A stretch of DNA of 39,425 nt from Streptomyces sp. CB02959 (GTDB lineage Bacteria > Actinomycetota > Actinomycetes > Streptomycetales > Streptomycetaceae), in NCBI RefSeq assembly GCF_002803155.1, contig NZ_NNBP01000049.1:1-39425 (forward strand), written 5' to 3'. Position numbers and translations under genes: made by a program. Under the pieces are notes generated by a model that was not told the DNA's origin, searched no databases, and worked only from the letters and a program-made list of their open reading frames with translations. Positions 33,242-39,425 of this stretch are shown in pieces. Position 1 is the first letter of the stretch, and every line of letters starts with the position of its first letter.

Positions 33242-34126
33242 GATCCGTTTCCAAGCTGGCGTTGCTGACCGCGAGTTGGACGGTCCTGCGCAAGGGTGAA
33301 GCTCCTGGTAGACGGGTTCTCGACCAAGATCACCCGTGTCCGCCAGGAGCTTCGTGTGCTTGCCTATCCGTCCTCGATCGATCTGTCCAGCCGCACTCTG
33401 CGGTTCCTGACGGGGCAACTGGCCGTGAGGAGGCAGGAGATCGGGACGCGGTGGCGGCGTCTCTCCGCTGCACGCCAGGCCCTGCTCGCCCTGGCTCATC
33501 TGCGGTGCGGTGACACCTATGCCCAGCTCGCCGCCGGGTTCGGCATCGGAATCGCAACCGTCTTCCGCTACATAGGGGAAGCCGTCGAGGTCCTGTCCGC
33601 CCTCGCCCCGTCCCTGGCCGAGGCGATGAGGACGATCCGGGCGAAGGCGTTCGTCATCCTCGACGGTACCCTGCTGCCGATCGACCGCATCGCCGCCGAC
33701 ACCCCGTACTACTGGGGAAAACACAAACGCCACGGAGTGAACGTCCAGGTCCTCACCGATCCGTTCGGCCGTCTGCTGTGGGCCTGGCCCGCACTGCCGG
33801 GTTCGACCCACGACCTCACCGCCGCCAGGCGGCACGGGATCATCGAAGCCCTTGCCGACGCGGGACTCAGATGCTGGGCCGACAAGGCGTATCAAGGCGC
33901 CGGCGGGCCCGTCCGGGTTCCGTTCCGAGGCCGCCGTCTCAAGCGATGGAAGCGCCGCCACAACACCACCCACACCAAGAACCGCTGCGTCGGTGAGCAG
34001 GCCATGGCCACCCTCAAGGGCCGGCGTCTCCTTCGGAAGCTTCGCTGCAGCACGAACCGCATCACCGACGTCGTGAAAGCCGTCCTGGTCCTTCACCACG
34101 CATCAGCGTGAGGTTGGAAAACGCTC
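33242..34126 (+). mobile_element. IS5-family insertion sequence, copy 2
   Basis: About 885 bases, over 95 percent identical by eye to copy 1 at 10880-11766 and in the same orientation. The right end in reverse complement is GAGCGTTTTCCAACCT; the left end is GATCCGTTTCCAAGCT. No clear flanking duplication was found. It truncates a minus-strand gene on its left. Confidence 0.88.
33296..34111 (+). CDS. IS5-family transposase (copy 2, apparently intact)
   Basis: 271 aa from GTG 33296. The N-terminal helix-turn-helix (YAQLAAGFGIGIATVFRYI) is followed by a DDE_Tnp_4-type catalytic domain with FVILDGTLLPIDR, YYWGKHKRHGVNVQV, LLWAWPALPGSTHD and CWADKAYQGAGG, ending CVGEQAMATLKGRRLLRKL. All three catalytic acids are plausible and the block altered in copy 1 is intact. 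It probably could mobilise both copies in trans. Confidence 0.9.
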   Translation: MKLLVDGFSTKITRVRQELRVLAYPSSIDLSSRTLRFLTGQLAVRRQEIGTRWRRLSAARQALLALAHLRCGDTYAQLAAGFGIGIATVFRYIGEAVEVLSALAPSLAEAMRTIRAKAFVILDGTLLPIDRIAADTPYYWGKHKRHGVNVQVLTDPFGRLLWAWPALPGSTHDLTAARRHGIIEALADAGLRCWADKAYQGAGGPVRVPFRGRRLKRWKRRHNTTHTKNRCVGEQAMATLKGRRLLRKLRCSTNRITDVVKAVLVLHHASA

Positions 34127-34136
34127 TGTCGGCGCT

Positions 34137-34156
34137 ATCTCCGCCTTCGCGGAGAT
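34137..34156. terminator. Hairpin with CTTC loop
   Basis: ATCTCCGC (34137-34144) and GCGGAGAT (34149-34156) form a perfect 8-base-pair stem with a CTTC tetraloop, 75 bases before the PPOX gene. It may be a terminator or an mRNA leader structure. Confidence 0.35.
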
Positions 34157-34230
34157 GTCCCAGACCAAGAGATCGACCTGTTTTGGGCGGTTTCCACATG
34201 CCTCCGGCACCGCCTGCAGAAGGACTTGTC

Positions 34231-34644
34231 ATGACTAGCGCGACCCCCGCACCCCCGCCGCCACACGAGGGCTTCTGGGAGGAGCGTCGGACCTGCTTCC
34301 TTGCGACATCACGCCCCAATGGCACTCCGCACCTCGTCCCCGTGGGGGTGACCTACGACCCGGCAACCCGCATTGCCCGCGTTATCAGCAGTGGCACGAG
34401 CAAGAAGGTCCGCAATATCCGCGCCGCCGGCCAAGGGGCCCGCGTCGCGGTCAGCCAGGCCGAGGGCCGACGTTGGTGCACCCTCGAAGGCACCGCGATT
34501 GTCAAAGATGATCCAGAGTCCGTAGCCGACGCCGAAGCGCGCTACGCCCAGCGGTACAAGACCCCGCGCCCCAATCCCGAGCGAGTCGTCATCGAGATCA
34601 CCGTTACCCACGCCATGGGTACCGCCAAGCCTCCTGGCTGGTAG
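34231..34644 (+). CDS. PPOX-class F420-dependent oxidoreductase
   Basis: 137 aa, ATG 34231 with AGAAGGAC upstream. The split-barrel fold is recognisable in RTCFLATSRPNGTPHLVPVG, then ARVISSGTSKKVRNI, RVAVSQAEGRRWCTLEGTA and the terminal KPPGW, typical of actinobacterial PPOX proteins that use F420 or a flavin. The substrate is unknown. It seems complete, although directly flanked by an IS upstream and a gene fragment downstream. Confidence 0.9.
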   Translation: MTSATPAPPPPHEGFWEERRTCFLATSRPNGTPHLVPVGVTYDPATRIARVISSGTSKKVRNIRAAGQGARVAVSQAEGRRWCTLEGTAIVKDDPESVADAEARYAQRYKTPRPNPERVVIEITVTHAMGTAKPPGW

Positions 34645-34854
34645 CTCCAAGAGGTCGGCGCCTACGTCAACAACGTGAAGGTGACCTCCGACGACGCGGT
34701 GGCCACGGTTGACGAGCTGTTCCACGGGCGCCGGCTGGTGCTGTGCCAGGGCAAGAAGAATCTGGCGGCGGTCGAGGTGGCGGACCCTGCCCGTGACCTG
34801 GACACCCGGGTAGCCCTGGGCGCGGCCTACACGACAACCCGGCGACTGAGCTGA
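34645..34854 (+). pseudogene. Tyrosyl-tRNA synthetase C-terminal (S4-domain) fragment
   Basis: Starting right after the PPOX stop and in the same frame, 69 codons read GAYVNNVKVTSDDAVATVDE, then LFHGRRLVLCQGKKNLAAVE. This matches the C-terminal S4 RNA-binding tail of bacterial TyrRS (VNNxKV). It has no start or catalytic domain. It is a relic, probably of a duplicated or antibiotic-resistant tyrS copy. The similarity is from memory of the family and should be verified. Confidence 0.6.
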
Positions 34855-34944
34855 CCTTCCTGAAGGTCTCTGACGGGTGTGCCGCAGTCCGTAGGTAAGC
34901 AGAAGGATCTGCTTTGCTTGGGCAATCATCCCGGTGTGTCTTGC

Positions 34945-35742
34945 TCACCTCCATCTGAGCAGCCGCCTGGCCGCCCGCTCCCGTACGGCCGGGTCCGTGC
35001 TCAGCGTGGCGTCGGCGAGCAGATGGATCTGCCAGTACAGGCGGAGTCGACTCTCGGTGGTGGGTTCCTGCTGGCTGATTAGGGCGAGTACGGGTGTGGG
35101 GTCGTCGAGGTCGAGGCGTACGGCGAGGCGGGCGAGGTCGGACCGCTGGTCGCCGAAGATGGCCAGCTCCCAGTCGATGAGCAGTCGGGAACCAGCGGGT
35201 TCACGCAGGAGGTGGCTCGGTTGCAAGTCGTGATGGAGCAGTACTGGCTGGATGGTGTTGTCGCTGGCCTCGACTTCTTGGTGGAGGAGCCGGGCCGTGG
35301 AACGCAAGTCCGGGGCGGCTGCCGCGTACGTGTGCAGGCGGTCGTGGAGGTAGTCGGTCCAGCTGTGGTGTTGTCGGGCGCCGGCGAGGCGGCCGAAGTG
35401 GGTGCCGGGGATACAGTGGATGGCGGCCAGCGGTTCGGCGAGTTCCGTCAGGAACCGGTCGACGGGGACGGGTCTCGCGTGAAGTGCGGTCTGTGCGGTC
35501 CATGGAGGGGTGCTGCTGCCGCTGGACGTGGCGAGCAGCTGCGGAGCTGGGGCGTGGTATCTGGTCAGGAGGCGGAGAGCGGCTACTTCGTTGGCGGCGC
35601 GGCTCGGGTCGCCGTAGTGCTTGAGGATGTACGGCGTCGGTCCGTCCACCGACCAGACGCGGTTGGCCTGGCCGGTGGTGATCTCGCGGGCGCTGGACGG
35701 GACGCGGCCGTCTATGCCGTCCATGGCATTGTCAGGAGACAT
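34945..35742 (-). CDS. Aminoglycoside phosphotransferase-like kinase
   Basis: 265 aa. K41 in PYILKHYG fits the ATP-binding lysine, HHDLQPSHLL (170-179) the catalytic loop, and LLIDWE (D190) the metal site, a standard APH/choline-kinase layout. It phosphorylates a small molecule, perhaps a sugar or nucleoside made by neighbouring enzymes; antibiotic resistance is only one option. The ATG at 35742 overlaps the NUDIX stop by 11 bases; an ATG at 35724 is an alternative. It is last in a GT4-GT2-NUDIX-APH operon. Confidence 0.85.
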   Translation of the reverse strand: MSPDNAMDGIDGRVPSSAREITTGQANRVWSVDGPTPYILKHYGDPSRAANEVAALRLLTRYHAPAPQLLATSSGSSTPPWTAQTALHARPVPVDRFLTELAEPLAAIHCIPGTHFGRLAGARQHHSWTDYLHDRLHTYAAAAPDLRSTARLLHQEVEASDNTIQPVLLHHDLQPSHLLREPAGSRLLIDWELAIFGDQRSDLARLAVRLDLDDPTPVLALISQQEPTTESRLRLYWQIHLLADATLSTDPAVRERAARRLLRWR

Positions 35743-36226
35743 CGCCGAGGTAGGTGCCTGAGAGCGTGGGTGCCTCGGCGAGGGTGGTGATGAGCTGGCG
35801 GATGGCCTGCGGGAGCAGGTTGATGGCAGGGGATTCGCCCAGCGGTACCCATTCCAGGCCGGTCTGCACTTCGTCCTGGGCGTGGCCGCCGAGTTGACCG
35901 GGATCGCTGGTGGGGGTGCACAGGAAGATCGCTTCGATGCGGTGGGTGTTGGCTTCGCTTACGGGGTGGTCGTGGTTGGCACCGATGTATTCACGGAGCC
36001 ACAGCAGCCGCTCGACGGTGACGGTCAGGCCGGTTTCTTCGTCGACTTCACGGCGGACAGCGTCGCTGAGACTCTCCCCGGGGCGTTGGCCGCCACCGGG
36101 GAGGAAGTAGCACTCCTGCTCCTCCCAGACGGCACGCATGAGGAGGACGTGGCCGTCGTGGAGGATGACGGCTTTGGCGGAGGTGCGGATTTCGGGGGTG
36201 CCGGGCTCGGTCACGTTCTGGTCCAA
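35732..36226 (-). CDS. NUDIX hydrolase
   Basis: 164 aa with an intact NUDIX box, GGGQRPGESLSDAVRREVDE continuing ETGL (about residues 44-67), preceded by AKAVILHDGHVLLMRA. It hydrolyses a nucleoside-diphosphate-X type compound. The start is uncertain: TTG 36226 has AAGGA only 4 bases away, while GTG 36214 is a fair alternative. It lies between a GT2 gene and a kinase gene, echoing the NUDIX-led operon at 7361. Confidence 0.9.
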   Translation of the reverse strand: MDQNVTEPGTPEIRTSAKAVILHDGHVLLMRAVWEEQECYFLPGGGQRPGESLSDAVRREVDEETGLTVTVERLLWLREYIGANHDHPVSEANTHRIEAIFLCTPTSDPGQLGGHAQDEVQTGLEWVPLGESPAINLLPQAIRQLITTLAEAPTLSGTYLGDVS

Positions 36227-36252
36227 CTTCCTTGTCGGGATTGGGCGGTGCT

Positions 36253-37845
36253 TCAGCGTTCAGTCTTGCCGAAGGTGGTCGAGTGTCCGGTGATGTGGCG
36301 CAGGATCATTCGCCAGGGGCCGGCGAGGCGGATGAACGGTTGACTGGGACTGCATGCGATCAGCTTCGCGCCCAGGGCGCGTGTAGGGCGTGGGGCGGCA
36401 GCGATATGGCCGATCGTGGGGATGACCGTGGCATGGAGAGCAGGGACCAGCTTGATGAGTCGGGCGGTCAGGATGGGGCCGTGCAGCAGGACACCCGCGA
36501 GGGCGAGCGCGAAGCACAGGGGGCCGGACCAGCAGGCAGAGATGACCGCGGAGGCGATGAGCGGCGCGCCGGTGAGCCAGGCGACCTCGTCGGCCCATTC
36601 CCGGAGTACCAGGAGCACCTTGCCGATGGGGGAGAGGGTGCTCGGCAGGTGAGCGACGGCTTTCGTATGTCGGTCTGGCCGGGCTGACGTGAGGAAGGCG
36701 AGCGCGTGGAGGTTGGTCAGGCCGCGTGACTCTGTATAGGGCTCGTCCAGGACTGCGATGGGGGCAGGTGCGATGTCGGCACCGAGGAGCGAAAGACGGT
36801 GGCCTGTGCCGAGATCCTCCATGGGTTCGGGGAAGCCACCGAGGTCTCGCACGGTCGGCAGATGGACGGTCATGCCACAGCCGACGCCGTAGATCATTGG
36901 CCGTAGCAGTGCCCGTATGGGACTTGGGACTTGGGCGGTGGTGAGCCATTGCATCAGGCGGATGCGGGCGAGCTCGATGCCGAGTGAGCGGCGGAGTTGG
37001 TAGAGCCATTCTCCGGCCAGGATCAGGCCGGTGGCGCCGGATGGGAAGGGGCGGCGACCGAGCAGTGGCAGGCGCTGCTGCTGGATGAGGGACGGTGGCC
37101 GCCCGGTGCGGGCCCTGTGGCGAGTGGCTGCCTCGGCGAAAGAGTTCAGCGTACGGACGTCTGGGACGGCGTCTGCGTCGTAGACGCAGAGGAAGGTGTT
37201 GTCCGCGTCGTCCTCGTCGTGCCAGCCGAGGGGGCCGAGGATTCCGTCGAGGTGGTTGATGGCGTGGTTGAGCTGTCCGGCCTTGCGGCCACCGGTGTCT
37301 GGTTGGTGGAGGTGTACCAAGCGCAGCCCGACGGCCGGCTGGACTTCGGCAAGGGTGGCGACGGTTTCGCGGGTCGTGGGTTCGGCGTCGTACAGGTCGG
37401 TGAGGACGGCGAGGCGCTTCTCCCTGGGGGCGGCGTTGACCTGGACTGCGATATCGCCGCAGCGGGCGCGGGGGAACAGCTCGCGCAGTTGTGCCTCGGC
37501 GAGGTGGCTGGTGGCTGCCAGTACCGGAAGCCGATCACGGTCGCGACGACGGGCGGTCTCTTCTCGTTCGGTGGTGATGACGACCACCGCTGCACGTTCA
37601 CGTGGGTAGTCGAGGGCGGTGAAGGCGGCCATCGTCTCGGGAACAAGGGCTTGCTCGCGGAGCATGGGCAGCAGGACAACCAGCCACGGCCCCTCCTCGT
37701 CGGCCGGAACGGGGTCCTGGTCGGCGCTGGCCAGCAGCCAACGGGCACAGAGCTCGACTGCGACGAGTGCCCAGAGCCCGCGGGCCAGCAGAAGTGCGAT
37801 CAAGACCGGAACGGCGAAGTGGAGCCAGAGTTCGGCGACCGTCAT
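36253..37845 (-). CDS. Membrane glycosyltransferase family 2
   Basis: 530 aa, ATG 37845 with GGAGG and an ATGA overlap with the GT4 stop. An N-terminal hydrophobic segment (about 8-30) precedes a GT-A domain with VVLLPMLREQALVPETMAAF, the DxD metal motif CVYDADAVPD and EDLGTGHRLSLLG. C-terminal membrane segments lie around 425-475. Such processive-type enzymes make or extend glycans at the membrane using nucleotide sugars. Product unknown. The operon context suggests a cell-surface or exported glycoconjugate. Confidence 0.88.
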   Translation of the reverse strand: MTVAELWLHFAVPVLIALLLARGLWALVAVELCARWLLASADQDPVPADEEGPWLVVLLPMLREQALVPETMAAFTALDYPRERAAVVVITTEREETARRRDRDRLPVLAATSHLAEAQLRELFPRARCGDIAVQVNAAPREKRLAVLTDLYDAEPTTRETVATLAEVQPAVGLRLVHLHQPDTGGRKAGQLNHAINHLDGILGPLGWHDEDDADNTFLCVYDADAVPDVRTLNSFAEAATRHRARTGRPPSLIQQQRLPLLGRRPFPSGATGLILAGEWLYQLRRSLGIELARIRLMQWLTTAQVPSPIRALLRPMIYGVGCGMTVHLPTVRDLGGFPEPMEDLGTGHRLSLLGADIAPAPIAVLDEPYTESRGLTNLHALAFLTSARPDRHTKAVAHLPSTLSPIGKVLLVLREWADEVAWLTGAPLIASAVISACWSGPLCFALALAGVLLHGPILTARLIKLVPALHATVIPTIGHIAAAPRPTRALGAKLIACSPSQPFIRLAGPWRMILRHITGHSTTFGKTER

Positions 37846-38697
37846 TGTTCGTCCTCCAGCAGGCGGTAGACGGAGCGGACTTGATCGGCGATGCGCGGCC
37901 AGGCGAAGAGCTCTGCGCGCTCTCGGGCCGCGGCACGTCGTGTGGCATGGGCGGCGGTGCCAAGTTCGCTGAGCAGGGTTTCGACAGCTTCGACGGCGGC
38001 AGATGCGTCGCCGGGTGGTGTGAGAAGGGCGGCCGGGCTATCGCCCGTGTAGTAGGGGATGCCGCCGGTGTCGGTGGCGACTACGGGGGTTCCGCAGGCC
38101 AGGGCTTCCAGGAGTGCGTTGTTGGCGGTTGCGTCCGCCAGGGGGAGGAGCACGGCGGCGGCCTGGCGATAGAGCTGGGTGAGGGTGGTTTCGCTGATGC
38201 CTTCCAGCACGCTTACGGCTGGGTGCCAGGTGCGCTGGTTGGCCTGGCGGGTGACGACGGCGAGCTGGATGTTGTTGCCGTGCCGTTGGTGGAGCCGGTC
38301 GTGGACGGTGTCCAGGACGTCCCAATCGCGTAGCCACCAGCCCACGGTCAGGATCAGTGGCCGGGCGTCGGGCTCCGGGACGCCTGCCGGTGTGAAGGCG
38401 GTGGTGTCGATGCCATGCGGGATCAGGTGCACACGTTCCTCGGGCAGGTGGTCGGCGAAGAAGGCCACCTGGTCGGGGGCGAGGGCGATGATCTGCCTTG
38501 CGTGTGCGGCGAGCCGTCGCCAGTTCGTGGCCGGCATGAAGCGGGCCAGGCGTGCGGGAGGCTGGTGATAGGTGACGGCGGTGGGGTCCGGTCGATGGTG
38601 GGAGAACCAGAACTGCTCGTCGCCGTAGAGGACATGGGCGGGCCCGCGTCTGGCGAGGACGCGTACATCCGTGGCGAAGTGCTCGGTTTCGCTACGT
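37842..38697 (-). pseudogene. Glycosyltransferase family 4, probably 5'-truncated
   Basis: The C-terminal half is a clear GT-B donor domain: LIPHGIDTTAF, LILTVGWWLRDWD, SVLEGISETTLTQLYRQAAA and ALACGTPVVATDTGGIPYY. The open frame continues upstream of ATG 38537 with credible family sequence (HFATDVRVLARRGPAHVLYG, then WFSHHRP) up to about 38697, but there is no start codon before an in-frame TAA at 38718-38716. So either it starts at 38537 as a 231-residue half protein, or the 5' end was lost at a rearrangement near 38700. I favour truncation. Confidence 0.65.
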
Positions 38698-39425
38698 TCT
38701 CGCCGCCGTCTCTGTTACCGCCGGTTGGTGATCAGAGTAGGCAGCGCTGGACACGGACGTGGATGTTTTGGCCAAACAGCACCGTCGTGGTGGCCCGGGA
38801 CAAGGGCAGGCGCGTGGAGAAGCCGCACAAGCAGGCTGGCAGGCACAGCAGTCAGTCGTCGTTTGCGCCTACACGTCGAAGACGGCGAGAAGAGAGAGGG
38901 CGCCGTGGCCGACGGGTGTGGTGTAGGGCGGCACCTTGCGGCGATTTCGATAGCGCCAGGCCGAACCTGCCCATCACCACCAGACCGGTACTCAGTTGCT
39001 CGATGGACTCAGTTCGGTCCTGGCGTCGTGCCCATGAGGGGGTCCTCAGGCGAGAGGACAAACTGCTGCCGTCATCCATCGCCCGCCCGATGCAGTGCTC
39101 GAAACGCAGGTCAGGACGCTCCGCAACGGGGACATCCCAGGGACTTTCCGGGGGCTTTTCGCTGAGTAGGCGGGAAAGGGGCCGACAGCTCTGGAAGACG
39201 CAAAGTCCCAGGTCGGGGCTGGTTTTCTGCTAGTCGACGACGCTCGCCGGGACGTTTCCTCTCGGGGACTCCGTCAGCCTTGCCTAACGGCGTGGACGAG
39301 GGCGCGGCGGGGCTGCGAGAGTCACTCGGCCGTCGCGCCGCAGGTGGCGCCGCTCCAGGTCAACTCCCCCTGAAGCGGCGCCACTTGGTGGCATCGGCGC
39401 ACTTCCTAGCCTCGGGCTTTCACGA
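38698..39425. other. Terminal stretch without recognisable gene
   Basis: Several open frames cross this 0.7-kb stretch but none has family features or a good ribosome-binding site. Base composition is less codon-structured than elsewhere. A short plus-strand segment near 38745 (LDTDVDVLA) faintly recalls transposase N-termini but stops at once. I see only the hairpin at 39343-39383. Confidence 0.4.
39343..39383. repeat. Long inverted repeat / hairpin
   Basis: GTGGCGCCGCTCCAGG (39343-39358) and CCTGAAGCGGCGCCAC (39368-39383) pair over 16 bases with one mismatch around a 9-base loop. It could be a bidirectional terminator, a recombination site or an IS end; no gene context decides. Confidence 0.5.

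Noticed and set aside
10880..34126. A true composite transposon bounded by the IS5-family copies.
   Set aside because: No matching outer target duplication was found, and the cluster's right edge (about 32890) lies inside copy 2 with foreign gene pieces between. Kept only as a rearrangement hypothesis.
38740..38790. Possible transposase start (LDTDVDVLA).
   Set aside because: Similarity is limited to nine residues and ends at once; too weak to annotate.
38415..39233. A 272-residue plus-strand open frame at the right end.
   Set aside because: It overlaps the antisense of a clear GT4 domain, lacks recognisable motifs, and its composition is typical of chance frames in high-GC DNA.

Overview
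The window looks like Streptomyces or a close actinomycete relative. It has very high G+C coding with G/C-biased third positions, frequent GTG and TTG starts, F420-type and XRE-type genes common in that genus, and tightly packed operons with ATGA/GTGA stop-start overlaps. It reads as an accessory, mosaic region: two metabolic cassettes and a natural-product cluster, separated by at least five insertion sequences and several gene stumps. No tRNA, rRNA or CRISPR array was seen.

Region A (5-10248) is a divergent locus. An XRE-type regulator (7592, +) faces a NUDIX gene (start 7361, -). The minus operon runs NUDIX, thymidylate-kinase-like, a three-part DUF4254/P-loop kinase/nucleotidyltransferase fusion, phosphoribosyltransferase, family-9 glycosyltransferase, phosphotransferase-like, SDR, histidine phosphatase and a stump at the window edge. 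Nearly every junction is a 1-16 base overlap. The plus side carries the regulator, an isochorismatase-like hydrolase and a small FAD oxidoreductase. The set suggests making or salvaging a nucleotide- or sugar-phosphate-derived metabolite; the product is unknown.

Region B (10251-15968) is a mobile-element graveyard. It has an IS5-family copy, a serine recombinase broken by a frameshift and an IS, a flavin-reductase stump, and an IS701-family element with an internally deleted IS630-family element nested in it.

Region C (16006-about 32890) is the most interesting part, a natural-product-like cluster built around a divergent intergenic region (23642-24144). On the minus strand, the first gene encodes an 81-residue peptide that is almost entirely six or seven copies of an 11-residue unit (GMRPDASVLKx), followed by a hairpin. 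Then come a fatty-acid-desaturase-like membrane enzyme, an amidinotransferase, a JmjC/cupin protein, a haem-oxygenase-like diiron enzyme, a GFA-type zinc protein, a DDAH-like amidino hydrolase and a cation/proton antiporter. On the plus strand are a catalytic-core-only LysRS-like protein, a TauD-type oxygenase, a FecCD/ATPase metallophore-type transporter damaged by IS481, a C-A-T NRPS module and a truncated class IV aminotransferase. I infer a multi-core RiPP or peptide-scaffold system with guanidine chemistry, possibly linked to a metal-binding product. I do not recognise it as a described pathway.

Region D (33063-39425) begins with gene stumps and a second, better-preserved IS5-family copy in the same orientation as the first. 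It continues with an F420/PPOX protein, a tyrosyl-tRNA synthetase tail fragment, and a second minus-strand cassette (5'-truncated GT4, GT2, NUDIX, aminoglycoside-phosphotransferase-like). Its gene types echo region A. The last 0.7 kb has no recognisable gene but holds a strong hairpin.

Several reading frames break by one base, some in G or C runs (IS701 transposase, ABC ATPase). Sequencing error therefore has to be excluded before calling those genes dead.
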